NCBI GenBank assembly: GCA_001899775.1
Contig: MKWN01000045.1
Span: 1-39,138, forward strand
DNA: 39,138 nucleotides
Direction of reading: 5' to 3'
Source: Thiobacillus sp. 65-29
GTDB taxonomy: Bacteria > Pseudomonadota > Gammaproteobacteria > Burkholderiales > Thiobacillaceae
In this document: one piece after another, positions 16,526 through 24,148 of the stretch
How positions within the stretch are numbered: the stretch's first letter is position 1
Layout of the letters: every line of letters begins with the position of its first letter
Program-made: the position numbers and the translations under genes
Notes under the pieces: model-generated
What the model was told of the DNA's origin: nothing
Seen by the model: the letters and a program-made list of their open reading frames with translations, nothing else
Databases searched by the model: none

Positions 16526-17833
16526 TCATTGTATGACCTGGGCGTCGGATTCGACCGCGACGCAGCCATGGGTCAGGTGTTCCGTGTTGTAGCGGAGCGC
16601 CTGGCCGGTGTGGCAGTCGTAGACGCGCTTGCCGGCCGTCGTCGCGATGAGCTGCGCGGCCGCGGTCTGCCATTCCCGGCATGCATCGTTGCAGATGCAC
16701 GACGCCATCCGGTTCGCGGCAACGCAGCACATCCTGAGTGCAAGGCTTCCGTCGTTCGTCAGGGGGAATGCGTGAGCGGCATCGATGGTGCCGGGCGCCG
16801 CGTCCGCGCCGAGTTGTTGCGGTGCGTCGCTGCCGTGCGCCATGAAGGCGCCCTGTCCCAGGCGGGCGTAAAAGGCCGTGTCGGTCACGGGAGCGTAGAC
16901 CACACCGTAGATTGGCACGCCGTCCTGAACCAAGGCGATGTTTACCGTGAAGTGCCCGGTCCCGGCGAGAAACCCGGCAACGCCATCGAGCGGATCCACG
17001 AGCCAGACGTGGTTCCATCTGGCACGGTCGTGGTGGGAAACGGCAGGGGTTGAGGCGGACAGCATCGGGACCTGGGGATTGAGCGTGCTCAATCCTTCCG
17101 CGATCAGGTCATGGGTCTTGCGGGCGGTCCGCTCCACGGCAGCCGCATCGCCGCCGCGCAAGGTTCGCAGCGCCTGCTGCAACGGGCGGGCCGAGCGCTG
17201 CGCCTCGCAGGCTTTCAAGGCGGCGCGCCCCGCCTCCCTGGCGATCGCCACGATGTCGTTGATGTTCATCCAACTGATCTGGGTGACGTTGGCCTTGGGG
17301 AAGGGCAGGTCCGGTGCGGCACAGCCGAGAAACGGACACAGCTTTTCCCACCCCTCGCCGGCGGTCACATCGATGACCAGAAGATCGCCCGGCCGATCCC
17401 TGAAATAGTCCAGGACGCCGCGAACGAATCTGTCATATCCGTCGCGAAAGCGTTGTTCTTCGAATGCCGTGCAACCGTAGAGATCCAGGAAAAGCTGGTT
17501 GTGCGCCTCGTTCTGTTTGGCGGCGAGCTTCTCATTGAACTGCTTCTTGCAGGACTTCAGCCAGCCTTCGGCTGCGCGCACCGTCAGAATGAATTTCGCG
17601 CCCGGATAGCGTTGGTCCAGCTCGCGGTAGAAGCTGGGGATGGGCGTATCGGTCAGGGCGTCGTACGCATCGACCACCGCGAGATCGACGGATGACAGGT
17701 CCCCTGCGCGATAACGGCTGAGACCCGGATAGTCCTTGGTTCTGTAGCCCAGAATTTCGAGCGCGTGTGCAAGACTGGTGGTTCCGGTCTTCGACAGGCC
17801 GATACCGAATATCTTGGGGCGGGTCGCGGTCAT
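16526..17833 (-). CDS. Sulfotransferase fused to degenerate CysQ-like domain
   Basis: The 435-residue protein has two domains. Residues 1 to about 185 are a sulfotransferase: the PAPS loop is at 10-21 (GIGLSKTGTTSL) and FILTVRAAEGWLKSC at 81-95 is the 3'-phosphate site. Residues about 190-435 resemble CysQ, the 3'-phosphoadenosine 5'-phosphate phosphatase that clears the by-product of sulfation. Conserved landmarks are AREAGRAALKACE, WLVDPLDG (277-284), HFTVNIALVQDG and VVYAPV. Catalytic positions differ from active family members: the SEE motif is SAS at 259-261, DGT is DGV at 283-285, and WDTAA is WQTAA at 388-392. The second domain may therefore bind PAP without cleaving it. ATG 17833 overlaps the flippase stop by 4 bases. 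Confidence 0.82.
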   Translation of the reverse strand: MTATRPKIFGIGLSKTGTTSLAHALEILGYRTKDYPGLSRYRAGDLSSVDLAVVDAYDALTDTPIPSFYRELDQRYPGAKFILTVRAAEGWLKSCKKQFNEKLAAKQNEAHNQLFLDLYGCTAFEEQRFRDGYDRFVRGVLDYFRDRPGDLLVIDVTAGEGWEKLCPFLGCAAPDLPFPKANVTQISWMNINDIVAIAREAGRAALKACEAQRSARPLQQALRTLRGGDAAAVERTARKTHDLIAEGLSTLNPQVPMLSASTPAVSHHDRARWNHVWLVDPLDGVAGFLAGTGHFTVNIALVQDGVPIYGVVYAPVTDTAFYARLGQGAFMAHGSDAPQQLGADAAPGTIDAAHAFPLTNDGSLALRMCCVAANRMASCICNDACREWQTAAAQLIATTAGKRVYDCHTGQALRYNTEHLTHGCVAVESDAQVIQ

Positions 17834-19332
17834 TGATCAGTCCTTTTCGGATGGGGGAGCAGGGAGGAAGGGAGCCGGAGGGCGCGCGCCGCCTGCCGGC
17901 GCCATCGTTCCGCTTCGCCCCGCAAGGCGGGAATGGGCAGGAACAGGAACATCGCCGCATACAGCACCGTCCCGATGAGGGCCATCAATGCCAGATAGGC
18001 CAGCGGCACGGTGTTCCGGTAAGCGGCGAGCAGGGTGTCGGCGAGTGCAAGCAGGGCGAACAGCATCACGTTCAAAGCCAGGCCCGGCAGGATGGCAGGG
18101 AGCAAGTCCCGTGCGCGCGTACGCAGGGTGCGGCAGACCAGGATATGGACGGCGGTCGTACCGAAGAAATAGCTGAAGACCAGCCCCCAGGCCACGCCGG
18201 TGAGCCCCCACCGCAGACCGATGTAGCAGGCGGCCAGAATGACGAACAGGCGCGCGACGAGCACGTACATTTCCTGGGTGAGCCGGTTCCGTGCATCGAG
18301 CAGGACGCCGCTGGGGAACATCACCGTAAAAAACAGCCCGGCGATGACCAGTATTCGCATCGGTTCGGCCACGGGGAGCCATTTCTCACCGTAGACCACT
18401 GCAATGAACGGTTCGGCCGTCCACCACATGCCGACGTAAAGCGGCGTCGTGTACACCATCAACAAGGTGATCGACCGGTAGTACAGGTAGCGGGTCTGGT
18501 CGAGGTCGTCCTGGATCTTGCCCATTGCGCGGAACAGGGGCTGCATGGTTGCCGGCATGACAAGATCGTTGGGCATCCGCCCGAGGCTTTCGCTCTTGTT
18601 GAAAAGACCGAGGAAGGAGGCGCCGGCGAGCTTGCTGAGCAGGAGATTCTTGCTTTCCCGCGTGAGGTAGCCAAGAAAGTCGTTGACCGTGATCTTGAAG
18701 CCATAGCTGCTGTGGCGCCGCATCGCGGCGATGTCGAAGCTGGGGCGCAGCTTCAGCGGGGTGATCAGCATCAGCAGCAGGTTGTTGACGAATGCGCCGA
18801 CCAGTCCCGAAGCGACCAGGCTCCAGACACCGAAGCCGCGCCAGGCCATCCACACCCCGCAGACGCCCGTGACGAGTCCGGTGACGACCGCTGCGAACGA
18901 GCGTTTCCTGAAGTCCATCTCGCGGTTGAGCCAGGCCGTGCGCATGAGCGCCGACGGGCGCAGGAAAAACACCAGCGCGGAGACGCGCAGCAGATCGGCA
19001 TACAGCGGGTGATGGAAATAGTCGGCGACGAAGGGCGCGGCGGCGAACAGAAGGGCGTAGAGCATGGCGCTGAGCGCCATCTGCATGGTGAAGATGGCGC
19101 GAAAATCCTGTTCGGTCGCGCTTTGGGCGCGGATCAGCGACTGTCCCATGCCGCCGCTCATGATCATGCCGGCAAATCCCGTGAAGACGGAGATGGTGAC
19201 CATCATGCCGAAATCGGCCGGCACGAGCAGACGCGCCAGCGCAATGCCGAATGCGAATTCGAGGAAGCGGCGTCCGACATTGCCGGCCAGCAACCAGGCA
19301 GTCCCCCTGCGGATGCGTTGGCCGAGGTTCAT
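17830..19332 (-). CDS. Wzx-type polysaccharide flippase
   Basis: A 500-residue integral membrane protein with roughly 12-14 hydrophobic helices, of the polysaccharide transport/MOP exporter family. It moves lipid-linked oligosaccharide across the inner membrane. The N-terminal signature (IRRGTAWLLAGNVGRRFLEF, then LARLLVPADFGMMVTISVF) and the central FLGLFNKSESLGRMPNDLV are typical of this family. Length is usual. It is the second gene of the minus-strand run and is followed by the sulfotransferase/CysQ fusion with a 4-base overlap. No Wzy polymerase is seen in the window, so polymerisation genes must lie elsewhere or use another route. Confidence 0.87.
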   Translation of the reverse strand: MNLGQRIRRGTAWLLAGNVGRRFLEFAFGIALARLLVPADFGMMVTISVFTGFAGMIMSGGMGQSLIRAQSATEQDFRAIFTMQMALSAMLYALLFAAAPFVADYFHHPLYADLLRVSALVFFLRPSALMRTAWLNREMDFRKRSFAAVVTGLVTGVCGVWMAWRGFGVWSLVASGLVGAFVNNLLLMLITPLKLRPSFDIAAMRRHSSYGFKITVNDFLGYLTRESKNLLLSKLAGASFLGLFNKSESLGRMPNDLVMPATMQPLFRAMGKIQDDLDQTRYLYYRSITLLMVYTTPLYVGMWWTAEPFIAVVYGEKWLPVAEPMRILVIAGLFFTVMFPSGVLLDARNRLTQEMYVLVARLFVILAACYIGLRWGLTGVAWGLVFSYFFGTTAVHILVCRTLRTRARDLLPAILPGLALNVMLFALLALADTLLAAYRNTVPLAYLALMALIGTVLYAAMFLFLPIPALRGEAERWRRQAARALRLPSSLLPHPKRTDQ

Positions 19333-19747
19333 CTCGATTGGGTCACGACCCTGACGGGATATCGTTGGACACCACGGACGCGCACGGCTCTCGTGGCGGA
19401 CGCGCCGTCATGCGGGCGTATCGCCGCTGCACCGGCTGTCGAGAGATGCGCGCAAGTGACGATATCGCATCCCGATGGAGAACGGGACACGGCGTCGCGC
19501 CGCCTGGCGCGGGCCGCGTCCGCGCGGGGAGGTGTTGGGTGTGTAATGGATCGGGGCGCGACAATGCGGGAAGTCATGAGAACGCCTATTGTATGTCGTG
19601 CGAGGCTGCTGCAAGCGGTATGCCAGGCCAGCCACCCTGGCAACCGGCGTGCTTGACCTTCGGTGGGTCGGGTGTGGCGGGTGTGCAAGGACGGAAGCCA
19701 GGCTGTGGCGTCCGCGCACGGCGCATGCGCGAGCCGAATCGGCAATC
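19333..19747. other. Non-coding gap upstream of the flippase operon
   Basis: About 415 bases lie between the start of the flippase gene and the end of the upstream GT2. No protein with recognisable features is encoded; open frames here are shadows. The minus-strand promoter candidate at 19588-19614 lies within it, which would leave a leader of roughly 250 bases before the flippase start. I saw no terminator hairpin with a T-run, so readthrough from the GT2 is also possible. Confidence 0.5.
19588..19614 (-). promoter_or_regulatory. Candidate sigma-70 promoter for flippase operon
   Basis: On the minus strand, TTGCAG (19614-19609) is followed after 15 bases by TACAAT (19593-19588). The -10 element matches the consensus at five of six positions. 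The spacer is short, which weakens the case. It is placed to drive the flippase and downstream genes. Confidence 0.38.
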
Positions 19748-20716
19748 CTACCTCCCGGTCTGCGTGCTGCGTCGCCCCGTCACGGCATCCGCCAGCATCC
19801 GGTACGCCGTCGCCGGCAACAGGCTCGCCAGCAGATGCTTGAGATCGCCCGCTTTCCAGTCGGCCTGGCGGAACGCCCGCCGGAACAGGCGGCGCGCCGA
19901 TTCGGTGTCGTGGCGCCAGTGGCAGCGATAGGCCTCGCGCAGCAGGGGGGTGTAGATCAGTTCGTCGAGGCGCGCCGGGGTGTAGTGCGCGACGGCGTCC
20001 GGGTGACGGCGGGCGAAGTCGCGGCGCACCGCGACCGCGTCGGAGACCTGCTGCCATTGCGGGATGCGCGCGTCGCCGCGCGGGTACAGGCGGCGCTGCG
20101 CGAGCGTTTCAGGCACGCTGGCGAGCACCGGGGCGCCCGCCAGCAGGCGCAGCCAGAGGTCGAAATTCATCGCCGTCGGCAGGCGTTCGGAAAACCCGTG
20201 CAGGGCGTCGAGCCGCGGGCGATGGATGAGCAGGGCATTGAGCGGCCAGGTGCCGTGCTCGAACGCATGCTCGAGCGCCCCGGCGGCGTCGGCCGCGGGC
20301 GGCAGGTGGGGCTGTGGGACGGTCGCGACGGCGCCCGTGGTCTGCCAGCCGCCCCAGGCAATGTCGGCGCGCGCGCTGTCCAGGGCGGCGTGCAGGCGTG
20401 CCAGGGCTTCCGGCACCCAGGTGTCGTCGGCGTCGAGAAAAGCGATGAATTGGCCATGCGCGCGTGCCAGCGCGTGGTTGCGCGCAGCCCAGGGGCCGGC
20501 GCGGTTCTGGTAGACGAGGGTGATGCACTCGGGGTGCGCCGTGGCGAGCTGTTGCAGGATCTCCGACGAACCGTCGGTCGAGCCGTCGTCGACGATCACC
20601 AATTGCACGTGCGGATATGTCTGCGCGAGCACGCTCGCCACCGCCTCGCCCACGTAGGGCGCGGCATTGTGGCAGGGCATGAGGACCGAAATCAGCGGGA
20701 GCTCGAGGCTGTCCAT
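19748..20716 (-). CDS. GT2 family glycosyltransferase
   Basis: A 322-residue GT2 enzyme: LISVLMPCHNAAPYVGEAVA at the N-terminus, IVDDGSTDGS near residue 41, and LDADDTW near residue 95. The region after the catalytic core contains YRCHWRHDTESARRLFRR, shared in pattern with the GT2 at 13454-14464. No membrane segments. The ATG at 20716 lies about 65 bases downstream of a good promoter, making this the likely first gene of the minus-strand polysaccharide run. The sugar is unknown. Confidence 0.87.
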   Translation of the reverse strand: MDSLELPLISVLMPCHNAAPYVGEAVASVLAQTYPHVQLVIVDDGSTDGSSEILQQLATAHPECITLVYQNRAGPWAARNHALARAHGQFIAFLDADDTWVPEALARLHAALDSARADIAWGGWQTTGAVATVPQPHLPPAADAAGALEHAFEHGTWPLNALLIHRPRLDALHGFSERLPTAMNFDLWLRLLAGAPVLASVPETLAQRRLYPRGDARIPQWQQVSDAVAVRRDFARRHPDAVAHYTPARLDELIYTPLLREAYRCHWRHDTESARRLFRRAFRQADWKAGDLKHLLASLLPATAYRMLADAVTGRRSTQTGR

Positions 20717-20781
20717 GCGCGAAACAGGCGGTGATCGCTGACGCGCAGGCGATTTCCCGGCCGGATGAGGAACACGCTTCC

Positions 20782-20810
20782 TGTATATCCTGCCGGCCGC
20801 CTTTGTTCAA
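20782..20810 (-). promoter_or_regulatory. Sigma-70-type promoter upstream of GT2
   Basis: On the minus strand, TTGAAC (20810-20805) and TATACA (20787-20782) are separated by exactly 17 bases (spacer 20804-20788). The -35 matches four and the -10 five of six consensus positions. Transcription should start near 20775, before the GT2 start at 20716. It lies just after the end of the ArsR-type regulator gene and would make the polysaccharide genes independent of it. Confidence 0.62.
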
Positions 20811-20828
20811 GACGGTGATGCGAAAGAC

Positions 20829-21158
20829 TTACTTGGTGAAGCCGCAGAACACGTCGCGCATCATGCCGAGCAGCTTCAGGGTGCGGGTGTCGCCGACGCG
20901 GTAATAGACGCGGTTGGCGTCCTTGCGGGTGCGCAGCACGCCCTTGTCGCGCAGGATCGCGAGGTGCTGCGAGATGTTGCTCTGCGAGGTGCCGACATGG
21001 TCGACGATGTCTTGCACGCTCACTTCCTTGTCACCCAGGACACACAGGATCTTCAGGCGCAGCGGGTGCGACATCGCTTTCATCGCGCGCGACGCCTGCT
21101 CGATGTGCTCGTCCTTGTCTAACAGGTCGATCTCGTCCCAATCAGCTGCCATGTTCAT
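20829..21158 (-). CDS. ArsR-family transcriptional regulator with paired cysteines
   Basis: A 109-residue winged-helix regulator of the ArsR/SmtB family. The helix-turn-helix is VSVQDIVDHVGTSQSNISQHL at about 46-66, with the wing around TRKDANRVYYRVGD. It has only two cysteines, C39 in the helix before the HTH and C105 in the C-terminal helix. Their spacing of 66 residues equals that of the redox or persulfide-sensing pair of SqrR and BigR (recalled from the family). No metal-binding CxC motif is present. A thiol-based sensor is therefore possible, but its signal and targets are unknown. It is divergent from gpmI; the 161-base gap holds an AT-rich palindrome that could be its operator. A second ATG at 21152 is a plausible alternative start. 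Confidence 0.82.
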   Translation of the reverse strand: MNMAADWDEIDLLDKDEHIEQASRAMKAMSHPLRLKILCVLGDKEVSVQDIVDHVGTSQSNISQHLAILRDKGVLRTRKDANRVYYRVGDTRTLKLLGMMRDVFCGFTK

Positions 21159-21319
21159 TACCTCGATCCTTTTCCTGGTGTACCCTAGCCAGTTTGGGTC
21201 CCGATGCGCGAGGCGCCCCGGTCACGATGCCCCGGCCGGAGGGACCTCTCTATAGATTAGCAATCACGCATATATTAAAATATTTCCACAAGAACGAGAC
21301 GGATTAGATAAATTTTTTC
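21159..21319. promoter_or_regulatory. Divergent control region, arsR-type gene / gpmI
   Basis: This gap separates two divergent genes. It is unusually AT-rich around 21265-21315 compared with its surroundings. It holds an inverted repeat ATATT-AA-AATAT at 21272-21283, a candidate ArsR-type operator. Hexamers such as TATATT and TAAAAT could serve as a -10 for gpmI, but no convincing -35 was found. The ribosome site before the gpmI start is weak. Confidence 0.4.
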
Positions 21320-22861
21320 ATGAAGACCGTGCCGGCCCTTCTCATCATCCTCGACGGCTTCGGCTGCCGTGCCGAACGTGCCGACAATGCCATCGCCCAG
21401 GCGAACAAGCCGAACTTCGACCGTCTGTGGAAGGAATGCCCGCACACCGAAATCCACGCCTCCGAGTCGGAGGTCGGCCTGCCCAAGGGTCAGATGGGCA
21501 ATTCCGAGGTCGGACATCTCAACATCGGCGCGGGACGTGTGGTGTACCAGGAATTCACCCGCATCGACCGCGCCATCGAGTCCGGGTATTTCTACGCCAA
21601 TCCGGCGCTCCTCAACGCCGTGCATCTGGCGCGCGACCACGGCAAGACGCTGCATGTGCTGGGCCTGCTGTCCGACGGCGGGGTGCACAGTCACGAAACG
21701 CATTTTCACGCGCTGCTCGATCTGGCCGCGCGCGAAAACCTGCACAAGGTGTGTCTGCACGTGTTCCTCGACGGCCGCGACACCCCGCCCAAGAGCGCCG
21801 AAATCTACCTGCACCGCCTCCTCGGCAAGATCGAACAGACCGGTGTCGGTCACATCGCGTCGATGATCGGCCGCTACTACGCCATGGACCGGGACCGCCG
21901 CTGGCAGCGGGTGAAGGCCGCCTACGACCTCCTCACTCAGGGGCGCGCCGAGTTCCGGGCGGAGAATCCGCTCGCCGGACTGGAGGCCGCCTATGCGCGC
22001 GGGGAAACCGACGAGTTCGTCAAGGCTACCGCCATCCTGCCACCCGACGGCAAACCGGTGACAATGGAAGATGGCGACGCGGTGGTGTTCCTCAACTTCC
22101 GCTCCGACCGCGCGCGGCAGTTGTCGCGGCCATTCATCGAAAAGGATTTCGGCGAGTTCGAGCGTGAAGTCACGCCGCGCCTCGCCACCTATTGCACCCT
22201 TACCGGCTACAGCGACGATTTCGATGTCTCCGTGGCCTTTCCGCCCGAGCGCATCAAGAACGGGCTGGGCGAATACGTCGCCAACCTCGGCCTGCGCCAG
22301 TTACGCATCGCCGAGACGGAGAAATATCCGCACGTCACCTTCTTCTTCAACGGCGGCGAGGAGATATCCGCCCCCGGCGAGGACCGCGTGCTGGTGTCAT
22401 CGCCCGACGTCGCCACCTACGACCTGAAGCCAGAAATGAGCGCCTTCGAGGTGACGGCCAAGCTGGTCGCGGCGATCGAGGGCAAGCAGTACGACCTCAT
22501 CATCTGCAACTATGCCAATCCCGACATGGTCGGCCACACCGGCGATCTGGCGGCGGCGACCCGGGCGATCGAGACGGTCGACATCTGCCTGGGCAAGGTG
22601 GTCGCCGCGCAACTCGCGCGCGGCGGCGAGGTCCTCATCACCGCCGACCATGGCAACGCCGAACTGATGCGCGATGCGGTCACCGGGCAGCCGTACACCG
22701 CCCATACCATGAACCTGGTGCCGTTCATCTACGTCGGGCGTCGCCGCGCCAGCGTGGCCGAGACCGGTGCGCTGGAGGACATCGCCCCCACCCTGCTCGA
22801 CATGATGGGGCTCCCCAAGCCGCCGGAAATGACCGGTCAGTCCCTGCTCCATTTCGAGTGA
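21320..22861 (+). CDS. gpmI: 2,3-bisphosphoglycerate-independent phosphoglycerate mutase
   Basis: The 513-residue enzyme interconverts 3- and 2-phosphoglycerate in glycolysis and gluconeogenesis, using two manganese ions and a phosphoserine intermediate. D12 opens the metal site (LIILDGFG). The phosphorylated serine is S62 in GQMGNSEVGHLNIGAGR. FLDGRDTPP and NYANPDMVGHTG carry substrate and metal ligands, and the C-terminal TADHGNAE holds the remaining metal residues. Length is normal for the family. ATG 21320 is the only sensible start because it lies directly before the first strand. The envC-like gene follows 30 bases later, so they probably share a transcript. It acts in the cytoplasm. 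Confidence 0.97.
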   Translation: MKTVPALLIILDGFGCRAERADNAIAQANKPNFDRLWKECPHTEIHASESEVGLPKGQMGNSEVGHLNIGAGRVVYQEFTRIDRAIESGYFYANPALLNAVHLARDHGKTLHVLGLLSDGGVHSHETHFHALLDLAARENLHKVCLHVFLDGRDTPPKSAEIYLHRLLGKIEQTGVGHIASMIGRYYAMDRDRRWQRVKAAYDLLTQGRAEFRAENPLAGLEAAYARGETDEFVKATAILPPDGKPVTMEDGDAVVFLNFRSDRARQLSRPFIEKDFGEFEREVTPRLATYCTLTGYSDDFDVSVAFPPERIKNGLGEYVANLGLRQLRIAETEKYPHVTFFFNGGEEISAPGEDRVLVSSPDVATYDLKPEMSAFEVTAKLVAAIEGKQYDLIICNYANPDMVGHTGDLAAATRAIETVDICLGKVVAAQLARGGEVLITADHGNAELMRDAVTGQPYTAHTMNLVPFIYVGRRRASVAETGALEDIAPTLLDMMGLPKPPEMTGQSLLHFE

Positions 22862-22891
22862 ACGCGGGACGTCTGCGTTAAGCTTCGCCGG

Positions 22892-24145
22892 GTGAAGCTG
22901 CGCTCCTTTTTTGCCCTCGCGGTACTGACCCTGCCACTGGCCGCCGTAGCCGACTCGGTTGCCGGCAGACAGTCCGAACTCGACGCCCTCAAGCGCCGCC
23001 TCGACGCCCTGCAACAGGAGGCCCGTCACACCGAGGCGACCCAGAAAGAGGCCGCCGACGAACTGCGCGCATCCGAGCGTGCCATCAGCGATGCGGTGCG
23101 GGCCCTGCGCGAACTGGACAGCGCGCGCCAGCAGACCAGCGGCGATCTCGCCGCGCTGAACCGTCAGGCGGAAAGCGTCGAGGCACGGGTGCGCGCGCAG
23201 CAGGTCCGCCTGGCGGATGCCTTGCGCGCGGCACACCGGCGCGGCGAGGCGGACGCCCTGCGCCTGCTGCTCGACGGCAACGACCCCAACCAGACCGCGC
23301 GCGAACTGCGGTACCTCGCGCACATTTCGCGCGCCCAGCAGGGGCAGATCGAAGCGCTGCGCAGCGAGCTCGCCACGCTTGCCGCCCTGCGCGACAGGAT
23401 CGAGCAGAAGAACGCCCGCCTCGTGCAGCTGCGCACGGCACGCGAGACCGAGCAGCAAAGGTTGTTCGCCGAGCGCACGGCGCGCGCACAGGTGCTCGAC
23501 ACGCTCTCCGCGCAGATTCGCCGGCAGCGGCGTGAAATCAGCACTTTGCAGCGCGACGAGCGCAACCTCACGCAACTGGTCGAGCGGCTCAACCGGCTGA
23601 TGGCGCAGCAGGCCGCGCGCGACGCGGCACGCGCCCGTGCCGCACGCGAGGCGCAGGCCAAGGCCAGGGCGCCGGGGCGCGCAGCGCCCGATGCGCCGCG
23701 GCCGCCGCTGGCGGTGAACACCGAAACCCCGGTGCCGTTTCGTGCCGACCGGCCGTTTTCGCAACTGCGGGGCAGCCTGCGGCTGCCGGTGCCCGGGGAA
23801 CTCATGAACCGGTTTGGCGCTCCGAGGGAGGATGGCGGCGTGAGCTGGAAGGGCGTGTTCATCCGCGCCGCGCAAGGCACCGCGGTCAAGGCGATCGCGG
23901 CCGGAAGGGTGGTGTTTTCCGAATGGCTGCGCGGCTTTGGCAACCTCATCATCGTCGACCACGGCGAAGGCTACATGAGCCTGTACAGCAACAATGAAAG
24001 TCTGTATAAGCAGGTGGGCGAGCAGGTCCAGCCCGGCGATGCGATCGCCACGGTCGGCAACAGCGGTGGCCAGCCCGATACCGGTCTGTATTTCGAAATG
24101 CGGCACCAGAGCCGCCCCCTGAATCCCCTGGTGTGGGTGAAATAA
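22892..24145 (+). CDS. EnvC-type murein hydrolase activator
   Basis: The 417-residue protein starts at GTG 22892 with a signal peptide (residues 1 to about 21, FFALAVLTLPLAAVADS). A long coiled coil follows (about 24-245), then an Ala/Pro-rich linker and a C-terminal LytM/M23 domain (about 300-417). The zinc ligands of active M23 peptidases are not seen: the HxxxD segment is replaced by the sequence around GVSWKGVFIRA. This is typical of EnvC, which activates cell-wall amidases at the division septum rather than cutting the wall itself. It acts in the periplasm. Position between gpmI and ctpA fits a conserved betaproteobacterial gene order. The ctpA start lies 3 bases after its stop. Confidence 0.86.
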   Translation: MKLRSFFALAVLTLPLAAVADSVAGRQSELDALKRRLDALQQEARHTEATQKEAADELRASERAISDAVRALRELDSARQQTSGDLAALNRQAESVEARVRAQQVRLADALRAAHRRGEADALRLLLDGNDPNQTARELRYLAHISRAQQGQIEALRSELATLAALRDRIEQKNARLVQLRTARETEQQRLFAERTARAQVLDTLSAQIRRQRREISTLQRDERNLTQLVERLNRLMAQQAARDAARARAAREAQAKARAPGRAAPDAPRPPLAVNTETPVPFRADRPFSQLRGSLRLPVPGELMNRFGAPREDGGVSWKGVFIRAAQGTAVKAIAAGRVVFSEWLRGFGNLIIVDHGEGYMSLYSNNESLYKQVGEQVQPGDAIATVGNSGGQPDTGLYFEMRHQSRPLNPLVWVK

Positions 24146-24148
24146 GCA

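Noticed and set aside
17767-19656. A 629-codon plus-strand frame opposite the flippase
   Set aside because: The composition is rich in Gln, His, Asp and Arg with no fold, and it mirrors the flippase codons.
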